DNA of 64,000 nt from Anaerocolumna sedimenticola (GCF_009931695.1 NZ_CP048000.1:4358501-4422500), one strand, 5' to 3'; shown: positions 1 to 8,725, numbered from the stretch's first letter. The notes: a model not told the origin generated them from the letters alone. Translations and numbers: made by a program.

Positions 1-528
1 TTTAATTCTTGGCAGTGCCTCTGGAACATCGTTGTAAATGCCGTATTCCTCAAATAAGATTTTTATTCCTTCATTTCTCGCCTGTACAGCTTCCATAAAA
101 GTCTTATAATAGCCAAGATGAATATCCGTTTGACAGTATTTAATCCTTGCACGATATTTATTTCTTGGAGAGTAATAGCTGACTCCAGACACCCCAGATG
201 TATTATTCTTCTGTAGCCCTTGGTTAAATTGGTTTTGCTGATGAGTACAAATTCGCAAATTGCTTTTACGGTTATCAAGTGGATTTTGATTGATATGGTC
301 AATTTCATATCCCTTTGGAGAATTTAAAATAAATCTGTGTATGCATATCCCTTGCTTATTTCCAATATAGTTTATTGAATCACCGCTCTTATTACAGCGA
401 TACCAAGGAGTATCTTTGATTATATTAAAATCCTCAGTATCAAAAATAAATATTTCACCTGTGCTTACAATACCGAAACCTGTCTTTCCATCAGAAGAAA
501 ACCAATAGCGGTTTGTTTTTGCTCCCAC
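1..528 (-). CDS. HNH homing endonuclease with AP2-like domain, partial
   Basis: An open frame of 176 codons runs off the left edge without a stop. It starts at a GTG two bases after the stop of the methyltransferase gene, so the two are probably one transcript. The middle holds a classic HNH core (IDHINQNPLDNRKSNLRICT), and the following part, with a SGVSGVSYYSPRNKYRARI-like stretch and LGYYKTFMEAV, resembles the AP2-type DNA-binding segment usual in free-standing phage HNH endonucleases. Such genes spread by cutting intron-less or HEG-less alleles near their insertion site. The frame was read directly from the minus strand. The C-terminus lies outside the window, so full length is unknown. 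The GTG start is inferred from position and modest AGG-rich upstream bases. Confidence 0.8.
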   Translation of the reverse strand, partial: MGAKTNRYWFSSDGKTGFGIVSTGEIFIFDTEDFNIIKDTPWYRCNKSGDSINYIGNKQGICIHRFILNSPKGYEIDHINQNPLDNRKSNLRICTHQQNQFNQGLQKNNTSGVSGVSYYSPRNKYRARIKYCQTDIHLGYYKTFMEAVQARNEGIKILFEEYGIYNDVPEALPRIK

Positions 529-529
529 C

Positions 530-1783
530 CTAATCCCTATCCTTTCCTTTAATATCCTTTGCTACATCTGCATAACACAGAACCTTACCATTGCGCTCAA
601 CCGTTACATCATCACAATTCTTCTTAAACTCAACATAGCGTCTAAGTATGACAGATGCATACTTTTCGTCAAGCTCCATCATATAGCAAATTCTATCTGT
701 TTGTTCGCAAGCAATCAGTGTACTTCCCGACCCACCAAATAAATCAAGAACCAAACCGTTTACCTGGCATGAATTCTTGATGGGGTAAGACAATAAATCA
801 ATTGGTTTTGAAGTTGGATGGTTCTCATTTTTCTTCGGCTTATCAAAGGACCATATCGTACTTTCTGAACGTCCGGCATACCAGCGGTGTTTACCGCTTT
901 TCAGCCAGCCATAGAGAATAGGTTCATGTTTCCACTGATATGGACTTCTGCCCATAACAAAGCTATTTTTCGCCCAAATACATACACCACTTAGGTGAAA
1001 CCCCGCATCAACAAATGCTTTTCTGAAATTCAAACCCTCAGTGTCAGCATGGAATATATATGCAGAGCCTCCGTCTTCAAGGCTATTTGCCATATTGGTA
1101 AAGGACATCAGCAGAAAATTATAAAACTCCTCCGACTTCATACTGTCATTCATGATAGTTAGCCCACTTGAACTCTTAAAGGACACGGCATACGGGGGAT
1201 CAGTAAGAATAAGATTTGCTTTTCTATCATTCATCAGATTTTTTACTGTCTCGGCTTCAGTTGCATCACCACACACAAGCCTGTGTCTACCAACAGTCCA
1301 TACATCACCTTTTTCAACGAACGCTGCTTCCTCAAGAGCCTTTGTTAATTCAAAGTTATCCTCAACAGCTTCACTCTTATTAATACCACTAAACAGATCA
1401 TCTAACTCTCCCACGTCAAAACCTGTAAGCGATACATCAAAGTCTGCACCTTGCAGATCTGTGATTAGAAGAGCTAGTTTATCTTTGTCCCAATCTCCAC
1501 TTATTTTATTAAGTGCAATATTAAGAGCCTTTTCCTTTTCTTCATCCATTTCAATGATTACGCATTCTACTTCTGTAATCCCCATATTTATCAGCACTTT
1601 CAAACGCTGATGACCACCAACAATTCTACCTGTGTTTTTGTTCCATATAATGGGTTCAACATATCCAAACTCTTCTAAAGAGCGTTTTAATTTCTCATAC
1701 TCTGGATCCCCCGGCTTTAGGTCCTTACGAGGGTTATATTCTGCGGGGAGCAATTCTGCTGTTTTCTTTTTTTCTATCTGCAT
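530..1783 (-). CDS. ParB-like domain fused to DNA methyltransferase
   Basis: A two-domain protein. Residues about 1-110 are a ParB/Srx-like domain with the GGHQR signature near residue 60. The rest is an amino-methyltransferase with DPPY (catalytic motif IV, near residue 198) followed by FGGSGST (SAM-binding motif I, near residue 352). That order marks the beta class, which methylates adenine N6 or cytosine N4. Such ParB-methylase fusions are common orphan methyltransferases in Firmicutes phages beside the terminase, where they probably protect phage DNA from host restriction. An in-frame ATG lies 9 bases upstream at 1792, but the GGAGAGGAG ribosome site touches it. The ATG at 1783 has proper spacing and overlaps the stop of the small upstream gene as TAATG, so I chose it. 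No cognate restriction gene is adjacent. Confidence 0.88.
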   Translation of the reverse strand: MQIEKKKTAELLPAEYNPRKDLKPGDPEYEKLKRSLEEFGYVEPIIWNKNTGRIVGGHQRLKVLINMGITEVECVIIEMDEEKEKALNIALNKISGDWDKDKLALLITDLQGADFDVSLTGFDVGELDDLFSGINKSEAVEDNFELTKALEEAAFVEKGDVWTVGRHRLVCGDATEAETVKNLMNDRKANLILTDPPYAVSFKSSSGLTIMNDSMKSEEFYNFLLMSFTNMANSLEDGGSAYIFHADTEGLNFRKAFVDAGFHLSGVCIWAKNSFVMGRSPYQWKHEPILYGWLKSGKHRWYAGRSESTIWSFDKPKKNENHPTSKPIDLLSYPIKNSCQVNGLVLDLFGGSGSTLIACEQTDRICYMMELDEKYASVILRRYVEFKKNCDDVTVERNGKVLCYADVAKDIKGKDRD

Positions 1784-1935
1784 TATTCGCATCTCCTCTC
1801 CAAAAGTTTATACAGTCCTTTATTTGCACCAACAATATCGCCTGCTAATGCTTGCCCGCGTATTGTTTTATACTGTTGCTTAGTTAATCTTTCTCTTTGC
1901 ATTTTTAAATGCTTTAGAAATATATAGAGAGTCAT
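1783..1935 (-). CDS. small conserved phage protein (50 aa)
   Basis: A 50-residue basic protein beginning MTLYIFLKHLKMQRERLTKQ and containing a RGQALAGDIVGANKGLYKLL segment. Its TAA stop overlaps the ATG of the ParB-methyltransferase (TAATG), so the two are translationally coupled, and its stop region carries the GGAGAGGAG ribosome site used by the next gene. I recall short proteins of this shape upstream of methyltransferases in clostridial prophages, but no function is known to me. It lies between the terminase small subunit and the methyltransferase in the same leftward operon. The coupling and the lack of stops support a real gene. Confidence 0.72.
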   Translation of the reverse strand: MTLYIFLKHLKMQRERLTKQQYKTIRGQALAGDIVGANKGLYKLLERRCE

Positions 1936-1942
1936 ATGCTAC

Positions 1943-2518
1943 CTACCTCTTTCTTCCTGATAAAAGAGCCTCCATGATATCATCCTGAGGATTTCCAATA
2001 AATGATGTCGTGCAATTCTGCTTAACGATATCAAAAATCTCATACCAAATAAGATTTGCTTGCTTTTGAAACGATTGGCTCATCTGTACAAATGGACTTG
2101 TTATAGCACCACCTGTTGTTGGATGCTTTCCTAAAAGTCCGTATGTACTAATCGCTTCCTCGCATTGGATATAACGGGTAAATGCTTGCGCATAAGCTTC
2201 AATCAATCGAGGGTTAACAAACTTCTCACACCCACGTTCTTTCAGCCATTTCCAAGTTTCAGTGTATAATAAATCTGCCCCTAACGGTTTACCATCCCTT
2301 TGCTTTGCACTAAGGTAATCACTCGGAGCGGGCATATCTTCTCCGTACAATTCTACGACTCCCTCCGGTTCATCAATCTTAAATACGGTTTCAGGCTGTA
2401 GGTCTGGTACCTCTAATATCTTTGCTGCTTTGCCGCTTGCTATTTTATCAGAAAGTGGTAGTGGCTTATCACCTGCACGAACTCGTCTACCTCCTCTATT
2501 CGTTCCGTCTTTCGCCAC
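1943..2518 (-). CDS. phage terminase small subunit, P27-like
   Basis: A 191-residue protein whose N-terminus (AKDGTNRGGRRVRAGDKP) and helical C-terminal half (EAYAQAFTRYIQCEEAISTYG, then TTGGAITSPFVQMSQSFQKQ) match the P27 family of terminase small subunits, which recognise phage DNA for packaging by the large subunit. The frame stays open further upstream to 2602. The GTG at 2518 is the likely start because it is preceded by AAAGGAGC at normal spacing, and the upstream residues are low-complexity and unlike the family. The large subunit, which would come next, is not in the leftward order here: the methyltransferase and an HNH gene follow instead and the rest lies beyond the window. Confidence 0.86.
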   Translation of the reverse strand: MAKDGTNRGGRRVRAGDKPLPLSDKIASGKAAKILEVPDLQPETVFKIDEPEGVVELYGEDMPAPSDYLSAKQRDGKPLGADLLYTETWKWLKERGCEKFVNPRLIEAYAQAFTRYIQCEEAISTYGLLGKHPTTGGAITSPFVQMSQSFQKQANLIWYEIFDIVKQNCTTSFIGNPQDDIMEALLSGRKR

Positions 2519-2646
2519 ATTTTTGCTCCTTTCTTGACTTGCAGGGGTTAATCCCCCGTTTGAACTGGACTTTTTTTGCGTGATGCCCCACGCCCGTTGC
2601 ACAAATAAATAGTTGTAGAGATTCAGACCGGGCCTGGCATCTACTT

Positions 2647-3006
2647 TTATCTATCATGCCAACGATCTCCATCTCTTGCTGTGATGGCAGAATGACATGG
2701 AGTACAAAGAGCCATCAGATTTCTTTTATCATGGGTTCCACCTTTTGAAAGAGGTAAGATATGATGCACCTCATTTGCTGGTGTCAACCTTCCTTGCTTC
2801 TTACATTCCTCACACAGAGGGTGGGCTACAATATAACTATCTCGAATGCGCTTCCAAGCTCGACCATAACGCTTTCTTGTTTCAGGGTCGCGGTCATACT
2901 TTTCATACCGTGATGCTTCCTTCTTCGCATGCTCCTCACAAAAACGACCATCAGTTAATTCAGGGCATCCGGGGATAGAACAAGGTCGCTTAGGCTTCAT
3001 TGGCAT
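2647..3006 (-). CDS. phage HNH endonuclease
   Basis: A 119-residue HNH nuclease. The N-terminus has a CSIPGCPELTDGRFCEEH zinc-knuckle-like motif. The HNH core is near the C-terminus (EVHHILPLSKGGTHDKRNLM, then CTPCHS), with CEECKKQ before it, so two Cys pairs probably hold a structural zinc. HNH proteins of this type sit directly beside terminase genes in many Firmicutes phages and are thought to be part of the packaging nuclease machinery. I chose the ATG at 3006 because GTGAGGTGA precedes it at good spacing; the frame is open to 3045. Confidence 0.87.
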   Translation of the reverse strand: MPMKPKRPCSIPGCPELTDGRFCEEHAKKEASRYEKYDRDPETRKRYGRAWKRIRDSYIVAHPLCEECKKQGRLTPANEVHHILPLSKGGTHDKRNLMALCTPCHSAITARDGDRWHDR

Positions 3007-3124
3007 CTGCTTCACCTCACTTTTGGGCATAACAAAAGCCACCAAGGATCTCTCCTGCGGTGGCCTATGTCTATACTTTCTACAATACCATTATACTATA
3101 TTCTGTAATAACATCAACTCTCCT

Positions 3125-3541
3125 TTACTCTCCACTTGCATTAACAACAACCTTCTTTAGTGCTCTATCACGCATTCGATAAGTATGCTGAATGCTATAG
3201 CCCATCTTGATAGCAACTTCCTCCCATGTACAGCCGCAAAGAAAACGAAGCTCAAGCAAGGTCTGGTATTCCTTATTTTCGACTGCTTTGATACTAGCAG
3301 CAATCTGCCGCTTAATGTCCATTAACTGATGTATGTCACGATCAATTTCTCTTTGGAGATCCACAATCTTTGCAACTACATTTGCCATAGAGGATACGCT
3401 ATGGTTGGGGTTACGAGGCATACCGCTGATAGTAGTGGTGCATTTTGTTGCCAGTTCATTTAAGGAAGCAAGCTGTTCAAGCTTACTATCAATGCGAAGG
3501 TCAAGTCGGTAGGCTTGACTAAGAAAATCTAATGTAGTCAT
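3125..3541 (-). CDS. DUF1492-type sigma-like phage regulator
   Basis: A 138-residue protein with a helical N-terminal half and a C-terminal sigma-70 region-4-like helix-turn-helix (LRFLCGCTWEEVAIKMGYS, then HTYRMRDRALKKV). This is the pattern of the DUF1492 family found at the end of the early operon of Firmicutes prophages, where members are proposed to control late gene expression. The start ATG at 3541 follows GGAGGTGGGCTAAT. The upstream gene stops one base before it, so the two are one operon. DNA binding is inferred from the helix-turn-helix, and the target promoter is unknown. Confidence 0.83.
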   Translation of the reverse strand: MTTLDFLSQAYRLDLRIDSKLEQLASLNELATKCTTTISGMPRNPNHSVSSMANVVAKIVDLQREIDRDIHQLMDIKRQIAASIKAVENKEYQTLLELRFLCGCTWEEVAIKMGYSIQHTYRMRDRALKKVVVNASGE

Positions 3542-3542
3542 A

Positions 3543-3860
3543 TTAGCCCACCTCCATTTCACGAACCTGCTTTAATATGGCCTCACCATCTAGACTAGTG
3601 AGTGCCTTAAACCAACCGGAACGGAAAAAGCGTTCTACATCATCCCGCTCTCCTTCATTCTTAATAATTTCATTTAGCAGAGTAATCTTTCGAATATCCG
3701 TCTTCGCTTCCTCCGTATCTAGATCAGGAGTATGTGGATGGGTTTTCAAGAAACGGATTGCTTCCCTATAGTCCTTAACTGCCTGTATGATAATGGCATT
3801 TGCTAGATTGGAGAATCCATCTTCCACTATAAAAGGTTTCACTTGCCTATTTTTGTACAT
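3543..3860 (-). CDS. hypothetical phage protein (105 aa)
   Basis: A 105-residue, mostly helical protein of no family I can name. It has an N-terminal segment SNLANAIIIQAVKDYREAIRF and a C-terminal half rich in charged residues (ERDDVERFFRSGWFKALT). GGAGGTACTATTT precedes the ATG, and its stop is one base from the start of the DUF1492 gene. It follows the helicase gene by about 55 bases. The position between replication and packaging genes suggests a phage regulatory or accessory role, but nothing in the sequence says more. Confidence 0.65.
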   Translation of the reverse strand: MYKNRQVKPFIVEDGFSNLANAIIIQAVKDYREAIRFLKTHPHTPDLDTEEAKTDIRKITLLNEIIKNEGERDDVERFFRSGWFKALTSLDGEAILKQVREMEVG

Positions 3861-3916
3861 AAATAGTACCTCCGATTTTAGAATTTTTTATTCCACTCGG
3901 ATTTACTCAGATTGTC

Positions 3917-5285
3917 TCAGATTTGCAGATTAGCCTTTACAGCATCGATTAATGCGGATTGTGTATTGTCCTTATCCGATAAAGCTCGAAGAATTCTCTC
4001 ATCAATCGTTCCAGCGGCTATTATATGCTGCACCACAACGGTATTTTCTGTCTGCCCCTGTCTCCATAACCTTGCTATGGTCTGCTGATACAATTCCAAT
4101 GACCAAGTCATACCAAACCATATGATCGTAGAACCTCCACTTTGAAGATTTAAGCCATGACCTCCACTCATTGGATGAAGTAATGCGACGGGTAATTCTC
4201 CATTATTCCATTTCCGAATACTTGCATCGGTATCCAGTTTTGCAAATAGAACCTTAAGTTCTTCTAGCTTCTTTGTTACTCTATCTAGGTCATGTCGGAA
4301 CCAGTAAATTAGTAATATCGGTTTGCCATTGGCAGCTTCAACAATATCCTCTAATGCATCCAGTTTCTTATCATGAATTTCAAGGACTGTGCCATCATCC
4401 GTATAAATCGCACCATTAGCCATTTGACACAGCTTTCCTGAAAGAGCAGCTGCATTTGCAGCAGTGATCTCTCCATCACCTAGTTGTAACACTAAATCCT
4501 TTTTCAGCTCTTCATATCTCGCCTTCTCCTTCTCATCCAAATACACTTCATAATTGCTACTTACAAGCTCGGGCATTTTCAAATAATCCTTAGATTTCAT
4601 AGAAATCGTGATATCGGATATTTTCTTATAAATCTGTTCTTCTGCTCCAGGAAGTAATTTATAGCTATAAATAATCGGTCCATTCATCTTATCTGGCTTA
4701 AAGTATGCATTACGATACTGACCTATAAAACGACCAAGTCTCTCTCCCATATCAAGGAGACGAAACTCTGCAAATAAATCCATGTATCCATTCGTACTTG
4801 GTGTTCCGGTCAGTCCCACAATTCTTTTGACCTTTGGTCTTACCTTCATTAAAGCTCTAAAGCGTTTTGTCTGATGGTTCTTAAAAGAAGATAACTCGTC
4901 TACAACCACCATATCAAAATCGAAGGGCACACCGCTTGATTCAACAAGCCACGGTACGTTTTCACGGTTAATGATATAAATGTCTGCCTTTGCTTTCAGT
5001 GATGACAATCGTTCAGATTCTGTACCCACTACTACGCTATAAATCAGATGACTTAAATGCGACCATTTATTTATTTCGCTACTCCAAGAGAAACGTGCTA
5101 CTCTTAATGGTGCGATAACAAGGATCTTGTGTACATCAAAACTGTCAAATAACAAATCATTTGCAGCAGTTAATGTTATCACTGTTTTGTCAACCGAGGC
5201 CCATATCCAATAACAATGCTGAAACATCATGCTCTTTTACATAATCAATGGCATATTTCTGATAATTGTGTGGTATGAACTTCAT
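3917..5285 (-). pseudogene. SNF2-type phage helicase, frameshifted in Walker A
   Basis: A phage SNF2/DEAD-like helicase. The start ATG at 5285 follows TGGAGGTGATG and gives MKFIPHNYQKYAIDYV through LLLDMGLG, where the frame hits TGA at 5192. Removing the four bases TGAC (5192-5189) restores GLGKT, the Walker A loop, and joins the following 430-odd codons for a protein of 454 residues, a usual length for the family. The rest is intact: VVVDELSSFKN (DEAD-box equivalent), LTGTPSTNGYMD, and the C-terminal helicase half with SGGHGLNLQ and QTIARLWRQGQ. The long downstream frame has an ATG at 5230 but would lack the ATP-binding loop. This is a disabled gene unless a frameshift is tolerated. Neighbours are VRR-NUC upstream and a small phage protein downstream. 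Confidence 0.88.
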
Positions 5286-5318
5286 AAGGCATCACCTCCA
5301 ATCATATGGTTGTACCAG

Positions 5319-5603
5319 TCACACGGTATTTTGAATTTCATCAAGGATACCTCCAATCTGCTCTTCTTCATCAAGGACAAATACATGAAAGCCTAATCCT
5401 CGAATTAAATTAATTCTTGCAAGCTGTAATGGTCTTGGTTGTTTACCGGGAGTCTTGACCTCGACAAAGCCAACCTTCCCATATGGCAATAAAACCAATC
5501 GGTCAGGCATTCCATCAAAACTAGGTGATGTGAATTTTGGACAGATACCCCCTCGTCTTTTAACTTCTATTACAAGCTTTTGTTCTATACCCTTTTCTCT
5601 CAT
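5319..5603 (-). CDS. VRR-NUC domain nuclease
   Basis: A 94-residue protein made of one VRR-NUC domain, a PD-(D/E)XK nuclease fold. Key residues are visible: the N-terminal E of GIEQKL, GMPDRLVLLP (catalytic D), and GFVEVKTPG (E-x-K). The C-terminal part has QLARINLIRGLGF. In phages this gene stands between the primase and the SNF2 helicase, as here, and is thought to process replication or recombination junctions. I chose the ATG at 5603 because GGAGGTTGGT precedes it; an in-frame ATG at 5648 lies inside the upstream repeat region. Confidence 0.9.
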   Translation of the reverse strand: MREKGIEQKLVIEVKRRGGICPKFTSPSFDGMPDRLVLLPYGKVGFVEVKTPGKQPRPLQLARINLIRGLGFHVFVLDEEEQIGGILDEIQNTV

Positions 5604-5629
5604 ACCAACCTCCATAAAACTTGGGTAGT

Positions 5630-5782
5630 GTAGGTCAATTGAGGTCATACCCTAAACTCTTCTTATATAGATTTTTTATAATTTCTTGCTATAGGGACTT
5701 TTTATATATGACCTTAATTGACCTACATTCTTCATATTTTCTAATCTAAGAAGAGTTTTGTTTTTGACCATCATCGACCTAC
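5630..5782. repeat. interleaved inverted repeats upstream of VRR-NUC gene
   Basis: Three related 18-19 base sites: GTAGGTCAATTGAGGTCAT (5630-5648), its near-perfect inverse ATGACCTTAATTGACCTAC (5708-5726), and a diverged direct copy (5765-5782). Each contains two TGACC(T) half-sites spaced 10 bases apart, one helical turn. Interleaved with them is a perfect 12-base inverted pair, AAACTCTTCTTA (5654-5665) and TAAGAAGAGTTT (5747-5758). The order A-B-A'-B' cannot form one simple hairpin. The stretch is otherwise AT-rich and non-coding. It may be a protein-binding array or a replication origin. Confidence 0.7.
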
Positions 5783-5793
5783 ACACCTGTGCA

Positions 5794-8055
5794 TTAGTCA
5801 ATAAAATCTGTATTTTTTATACGAACTCCATTTATAAAGATTCCACTTGAGAGCCTCTTACGATTTAGACCAGAAACTTCAAGGGCAGTATAAAAGTCTG
5901 TGGTGCTTCTGGCATATTCTCCTGTTCTCAAACAGTAAGCACGATATTCCTGATAGAACTCCCCAGACTTCTGTTTATAGGTAGGATCAAGTTCGCAGCA
6001 TTCATCAAGAAATGCTCCAAGCCAGTCATTGTCTGACCGATAATGATCAATAGCATTCTTTACACAGGTTGGAAGTTTTAGTTTGAATTCATTTGCAATG
6101 ACCCTTTGTGCACCTTCTATAATCCATGCCAATATATAGGGGCCAGCATTTTGGACTAAGTAATCCGTAAAGTTCTTAATGTCACTCTTTCCTTCAATCT
6201 TTGCATTGAATGGGATTACTATCAGTCTTCGCCAGGTTCCTTCATCGTTCGCGCCTACTCTTGGTAGATGGTTTGTATAAAGAACAAGGGTGTGGCTAGG
6301 CACATATTTAAATGGATCTTTGTACTTCTTCTCTGCAGTCACCTCATCTGTAGAACAAAGTTGTTTAATGACGGAAGTATTTAGTCGCATTCCCTCTTCC
6401 AGCTCGGCAGCAATGATAAGGCGCTTACCCTTTAGTTCTGCCATTTCAGGCTTCACATTCCTTTTACATCCTACAGTCAAGGCATCTGCTGAGATGGAAC
6501 CGCTATAAGTTCCAAGTACTCTTGAGATGGTATTCCAGAAAGTAGATTTACCATTACGTCCATCACCATATGAAATAATGAGTGCTTCTACATACACCTT
6601 TCCAATAGCTGATAGTCCTACAATCTCCTGTACATAATTAATTAGTTCATAATCCCTGCAAAAGAAGGTATCAAGTGCATCAAGCCACAGCTGTTTACCA
6701 GCATCTCCCGGTGTAACAGATGTCTGCTTTGTAATGTAATCTTTTCCATCCGGCTCATATGCACCTGAAAGTCCATCTCTTAAATGATAAGTAGCTCCAG
6801 GAGTATTAAGGAGAAACTCATCCTTATCAAGATCGCTAACATTGATGGATAACATCGGTTTTGCTGCTTGTAATGCGCTCATTACATATTTCATGTCACG
6901 GCGTTTCATCACAAATTGTCTGTAAGCTACTGCCGCTAAATAAGCGCGATATGCTTCCAGCTGTTCTCCTTGTAGTGATTTTTCAAACTTCTTTCCACCA
7001 GCTCTCACATCATCCTTTGATACTCCACTTGTTAGAAGAATATCTAAGGTTCTCTGCACTTCATCCAAAGCATCTGCAAGCTGTAAGTCCAAGAATTCCT
7101 CCATTGCACCTACCGCTTGCTGTTTTGACTCCACCCAATACTCACCATTGAAACGAAGGTAGTCAGTCGCATCTGTGTAGCAAAGTTCATCTCCATATTC
7201 ACGGGTTAGGACCTTTGCCTGACCGATGTCTGAGAAATCGGAAGGTTTCAACGATTCACAGTTAAAATCATTATTAAACTCTTCCGGGTCAACATATCCC
7301 TCCTGGTTCTGCACCTTTCTGGCAAACTTTATAGCGCTATTCCATATCGTTGTAAGTTCCTCATCCTCCAACGGTGGATCACATTTCTTTGACTCATCAA
7401 GAAATATTTGATGTGCTTTATCCGTAGCACCATAGCGTTTTACTACTCTTCCTGCAAAGCGGGATAAGGTACTGTTTCTCTTTCCTTCTGGAATTGTAAT
7501 TCTTGCTACTTCGGTACCTTCATCATTTTGAAACATAGGTAATTCTTCATCAATGGTCAACCAACCTTCGTGCCATATCACCTCATCACAATTAGCACCA
7601 TAGATGAAGCGTCCTGCATCCAATGCATTATTATCAAAGAATGGATAGGCTTTTTGCATCGCTATTTTAAATTCTGCATACTCATCTGCATCGTCACATG
7701 AATGGATAAGGAAGTACACATGAAATCTTGGCCTAGCTGATTTATTAGCCTTCTGTTTCATATGATTACGACTTGGGGCAATCGCATAAGAAACATCCGG
7801 GAATAGTTCATCCAACTTTTCAAAAGTAATCCATTCATTGCTATTCTCAGAATGGTCATTGTCACAATCCATGACCAATACTACCGATTCAATAAAATTC
7901 TCTGCACTACGGTAGTTGTTCTTATATTCCGCACAAACGTGATCACTTCTGACAACCTCTTTTAGTTTCTCAGCACTCGTAACCTCAATGCGATTTGGGT
8001 AGTAACAGTTTTTTACATCGCCTATACAGTTTGCTGTATAAAGTACTAGCTTCAT
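5794..8055 (-). CDS. P4-type phage primase-helicase
   Basis: A 753-residue replication protein. The N-terminal third is primase-like: VVLVMDCDNDHSEN supplies an acidic cluster and RPRFHVYFLIH follows, as in archaeo-eukaryotic-type primase domains of phage proteins. The middle is a D5_N-like region. The C-terminal half is a superfamily 3 helicase with Walker A GDGRNGKST near residue 495, an acidic Walker B-like stretch (LIIAAELEEG) and VLYTNHLPRVG as the SF3 sensor motif. Such proteins prime and unwind phage DNA at the origin. The ATG overlaps the stop of the upstream DUF4406 gene (ATGA) and is preceded by AAGGAGGTGA. Repeat arrays lie on both sides of this two-gene unit. Confidence 0.9.
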   Translation of the reverse strand: MKLVLYTANCIGDVKNCYYPNRIEVTSAEKLKEVVRSDHVCAEYKNNYRSAENFIESVVLVMDCDNDHSENSNEWITFEKLDELFPDVSYAIAPSRNHMKQKANKSARPRFHVYFLIHSCDDADEYAEFKIAMQKAYPFFDNNALDAGRFIYGANCDEVIWHEGWLTIDEELPMFQNDEGTEVARITIPEGKRNSTLSRFAGRVVKRYGATDKAHQIFLDESKKCDPPLEDEELTTIWNSAIKFARKVQNQEGYVDPEEFNNDFNCESLKPSDFSDIGQAKVLTREYGDELCYTDATDYLRFNGEYWVESKQQAVGAMEEFLDLQLADALDEVQRTLDILLTSGVSKDDVRAGGKKFEKSLQGEQLEAYRAYLAAVAYRQFVMKRRDMKYVMSALQAAKPMLSINVSDLDKDEFLLNTPGATYHLRDGLSGAYEPDGKDYITKQTSVTPGDAGKQLWLDALDTFFCRDYELINYVQEIVGLSAIGKVYVEALIISYGDGRNGKSTFWNTISRVLGTYSGSISADALTVGCKRNVKPEMAELKGKRLIIAAELEEGMRLNTSVIKQLCSTDEVTAEKKYKDPFKYVPSHTLVLYTNHLPRVGANDEGTWRRLIVIPFNAKIEGKSDIKNFTDYLVQNAGPYILAWIIEGAQRVIANEFKLKLPTCVKNAIDHYRSDNDWLGAFLDECCELDPTYKQKSGEFYQEYRAYCLRTGEYARSTTDFYTALEVSGLNRKRLSSGIFINGVRIKNTDFID

Positions 8056-8468
8056 CTGGTCACCTCCTTAAAGTCCTCCGTAAAATAACGGATTCTCATG
8101 CGTTTTCGTTTGGCTCTTAGAATTTCAGCTGCCATGCCTTCCGATATCCTTCCTCCAAACACCCACAGCTCTGCACATCTTCCCAGCAGTACCATGTTCA
8201 TGAACATTGCCAATTCCCTCTCGGTGGCTTCATCCATAAATTGTGGAAACAACAGATGTGGGGCAATTGGTATTACTCCCTTTTTTACTGCAAATCTGCT
8301 ATACTCTCTAGCTTTCATGGTATTCCATTCTTCATTTCCAGCATAAGGAGAGCAAATATAAACAAGTGGTCTGTAATTCCTCCTTCTTTCTTCACGCTCT
8401 ATGCCATTGATCGCTTCAAAAGGTACAGGGTCTTTGTAGCCTTCTGCGTTATACAAGCTAATACCCAA
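8052..8468 (-). CDS. DUF4406-like phage protein
   Basis: A 138-residue protein with the YICSPYAG start motif, then EYSRFAVKKGVIPIAPHLL and LGRCAELWVFGGRISEGM. This pattern is shared by DUF4406/nucleoside 2-deoxyribosyltransferase-like folds (SPY, asparagine/aspartate loop and SEGM ends). A nucleotide-handling role is plausible but not shown. The start is TTG at 8468, because AAGGAGGTGA stands 5-7 bases before it; the longer frame to 8501 would place the ribosome site inside the gene. It is the first gene of the leftward operon and overlaps the primase by four bases. Confidence 0.82.
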   Translation of the reverse strand: MGISLYNAEGYKDPVPFEAINGIEREERRRNYRPLVYICSPYAGNEEWNTMKAREYSRFAVKKGVIPIAPHLLFPQFMDEATERELAMFMNMVLLGRCAELWVFGGRISEGMAAEILRAKRKRMRIRYFTEDFKEVTR

Positions 8469-8512
8469 GGTCTCACCTCCTTCAAAAATATTCGAGGACA
8501 AAATATCCCCTT

Positions 8513-8689
8513 AACTTCCTAAGGACAGAACCTTTGCTATTGGACGGATAATTTAAAAACTTTTTATTAAATCCGTCCAATCTTACCTTATCTGTCCTTA
8601 GGAAGTTAGAGGGACCTGAGTCAGAAAAGATTTTTATAAAAGTTACAAGATCATCCGTCCAAAGCTCAGACATCTGTCCTTAGGAAATT
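8513..8689. repeat. three-copy two-motif repeat array in divergent promoter region
   Basis: Two motifs occur three times each. Motif X is TCTGTCCTTAGGAAGTT: inverted at 8513-8529, forward at 8591-8607 (17 of 17 match), forward at 8673-8689 (one change). Motif Y is ATCCGTCCAA: inverted at 8540-8549, forward at 8571-8580 and 8653-8662. Y and X are always 10 bases apart, so the unit Y-N10-X is present once inverted and twice direct, and the first two units form a long hairpin with a 21-base loop. The array sits between the divergent primase and DUF2800 operons. It could be a control region for both or an iteron-like origin. Confidence 0.85.
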
Positions 8690-8725
8690 GAGAGGTAATA
8701 AACCCTCGGAAAGGCGGTGCTAATT

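Noticed and set aside
63-308. 81-residue leftward ORF
   Set aside because: It lies in a different frame inside the HNH-AP2 gene, whose own frame contains the recognisable motifs.
1152-1610. 152-residue rightward ORF
   Set aside because: A Ser-rich shadow opposite the methyltransferase with no ribosome site or family.
8482-8673. 63-residue leftward ORF across the repeat array
   Set aside because: It is made of the repeat units themselves, and the ribosome site of the next gene lies within it; more likely non-coding.
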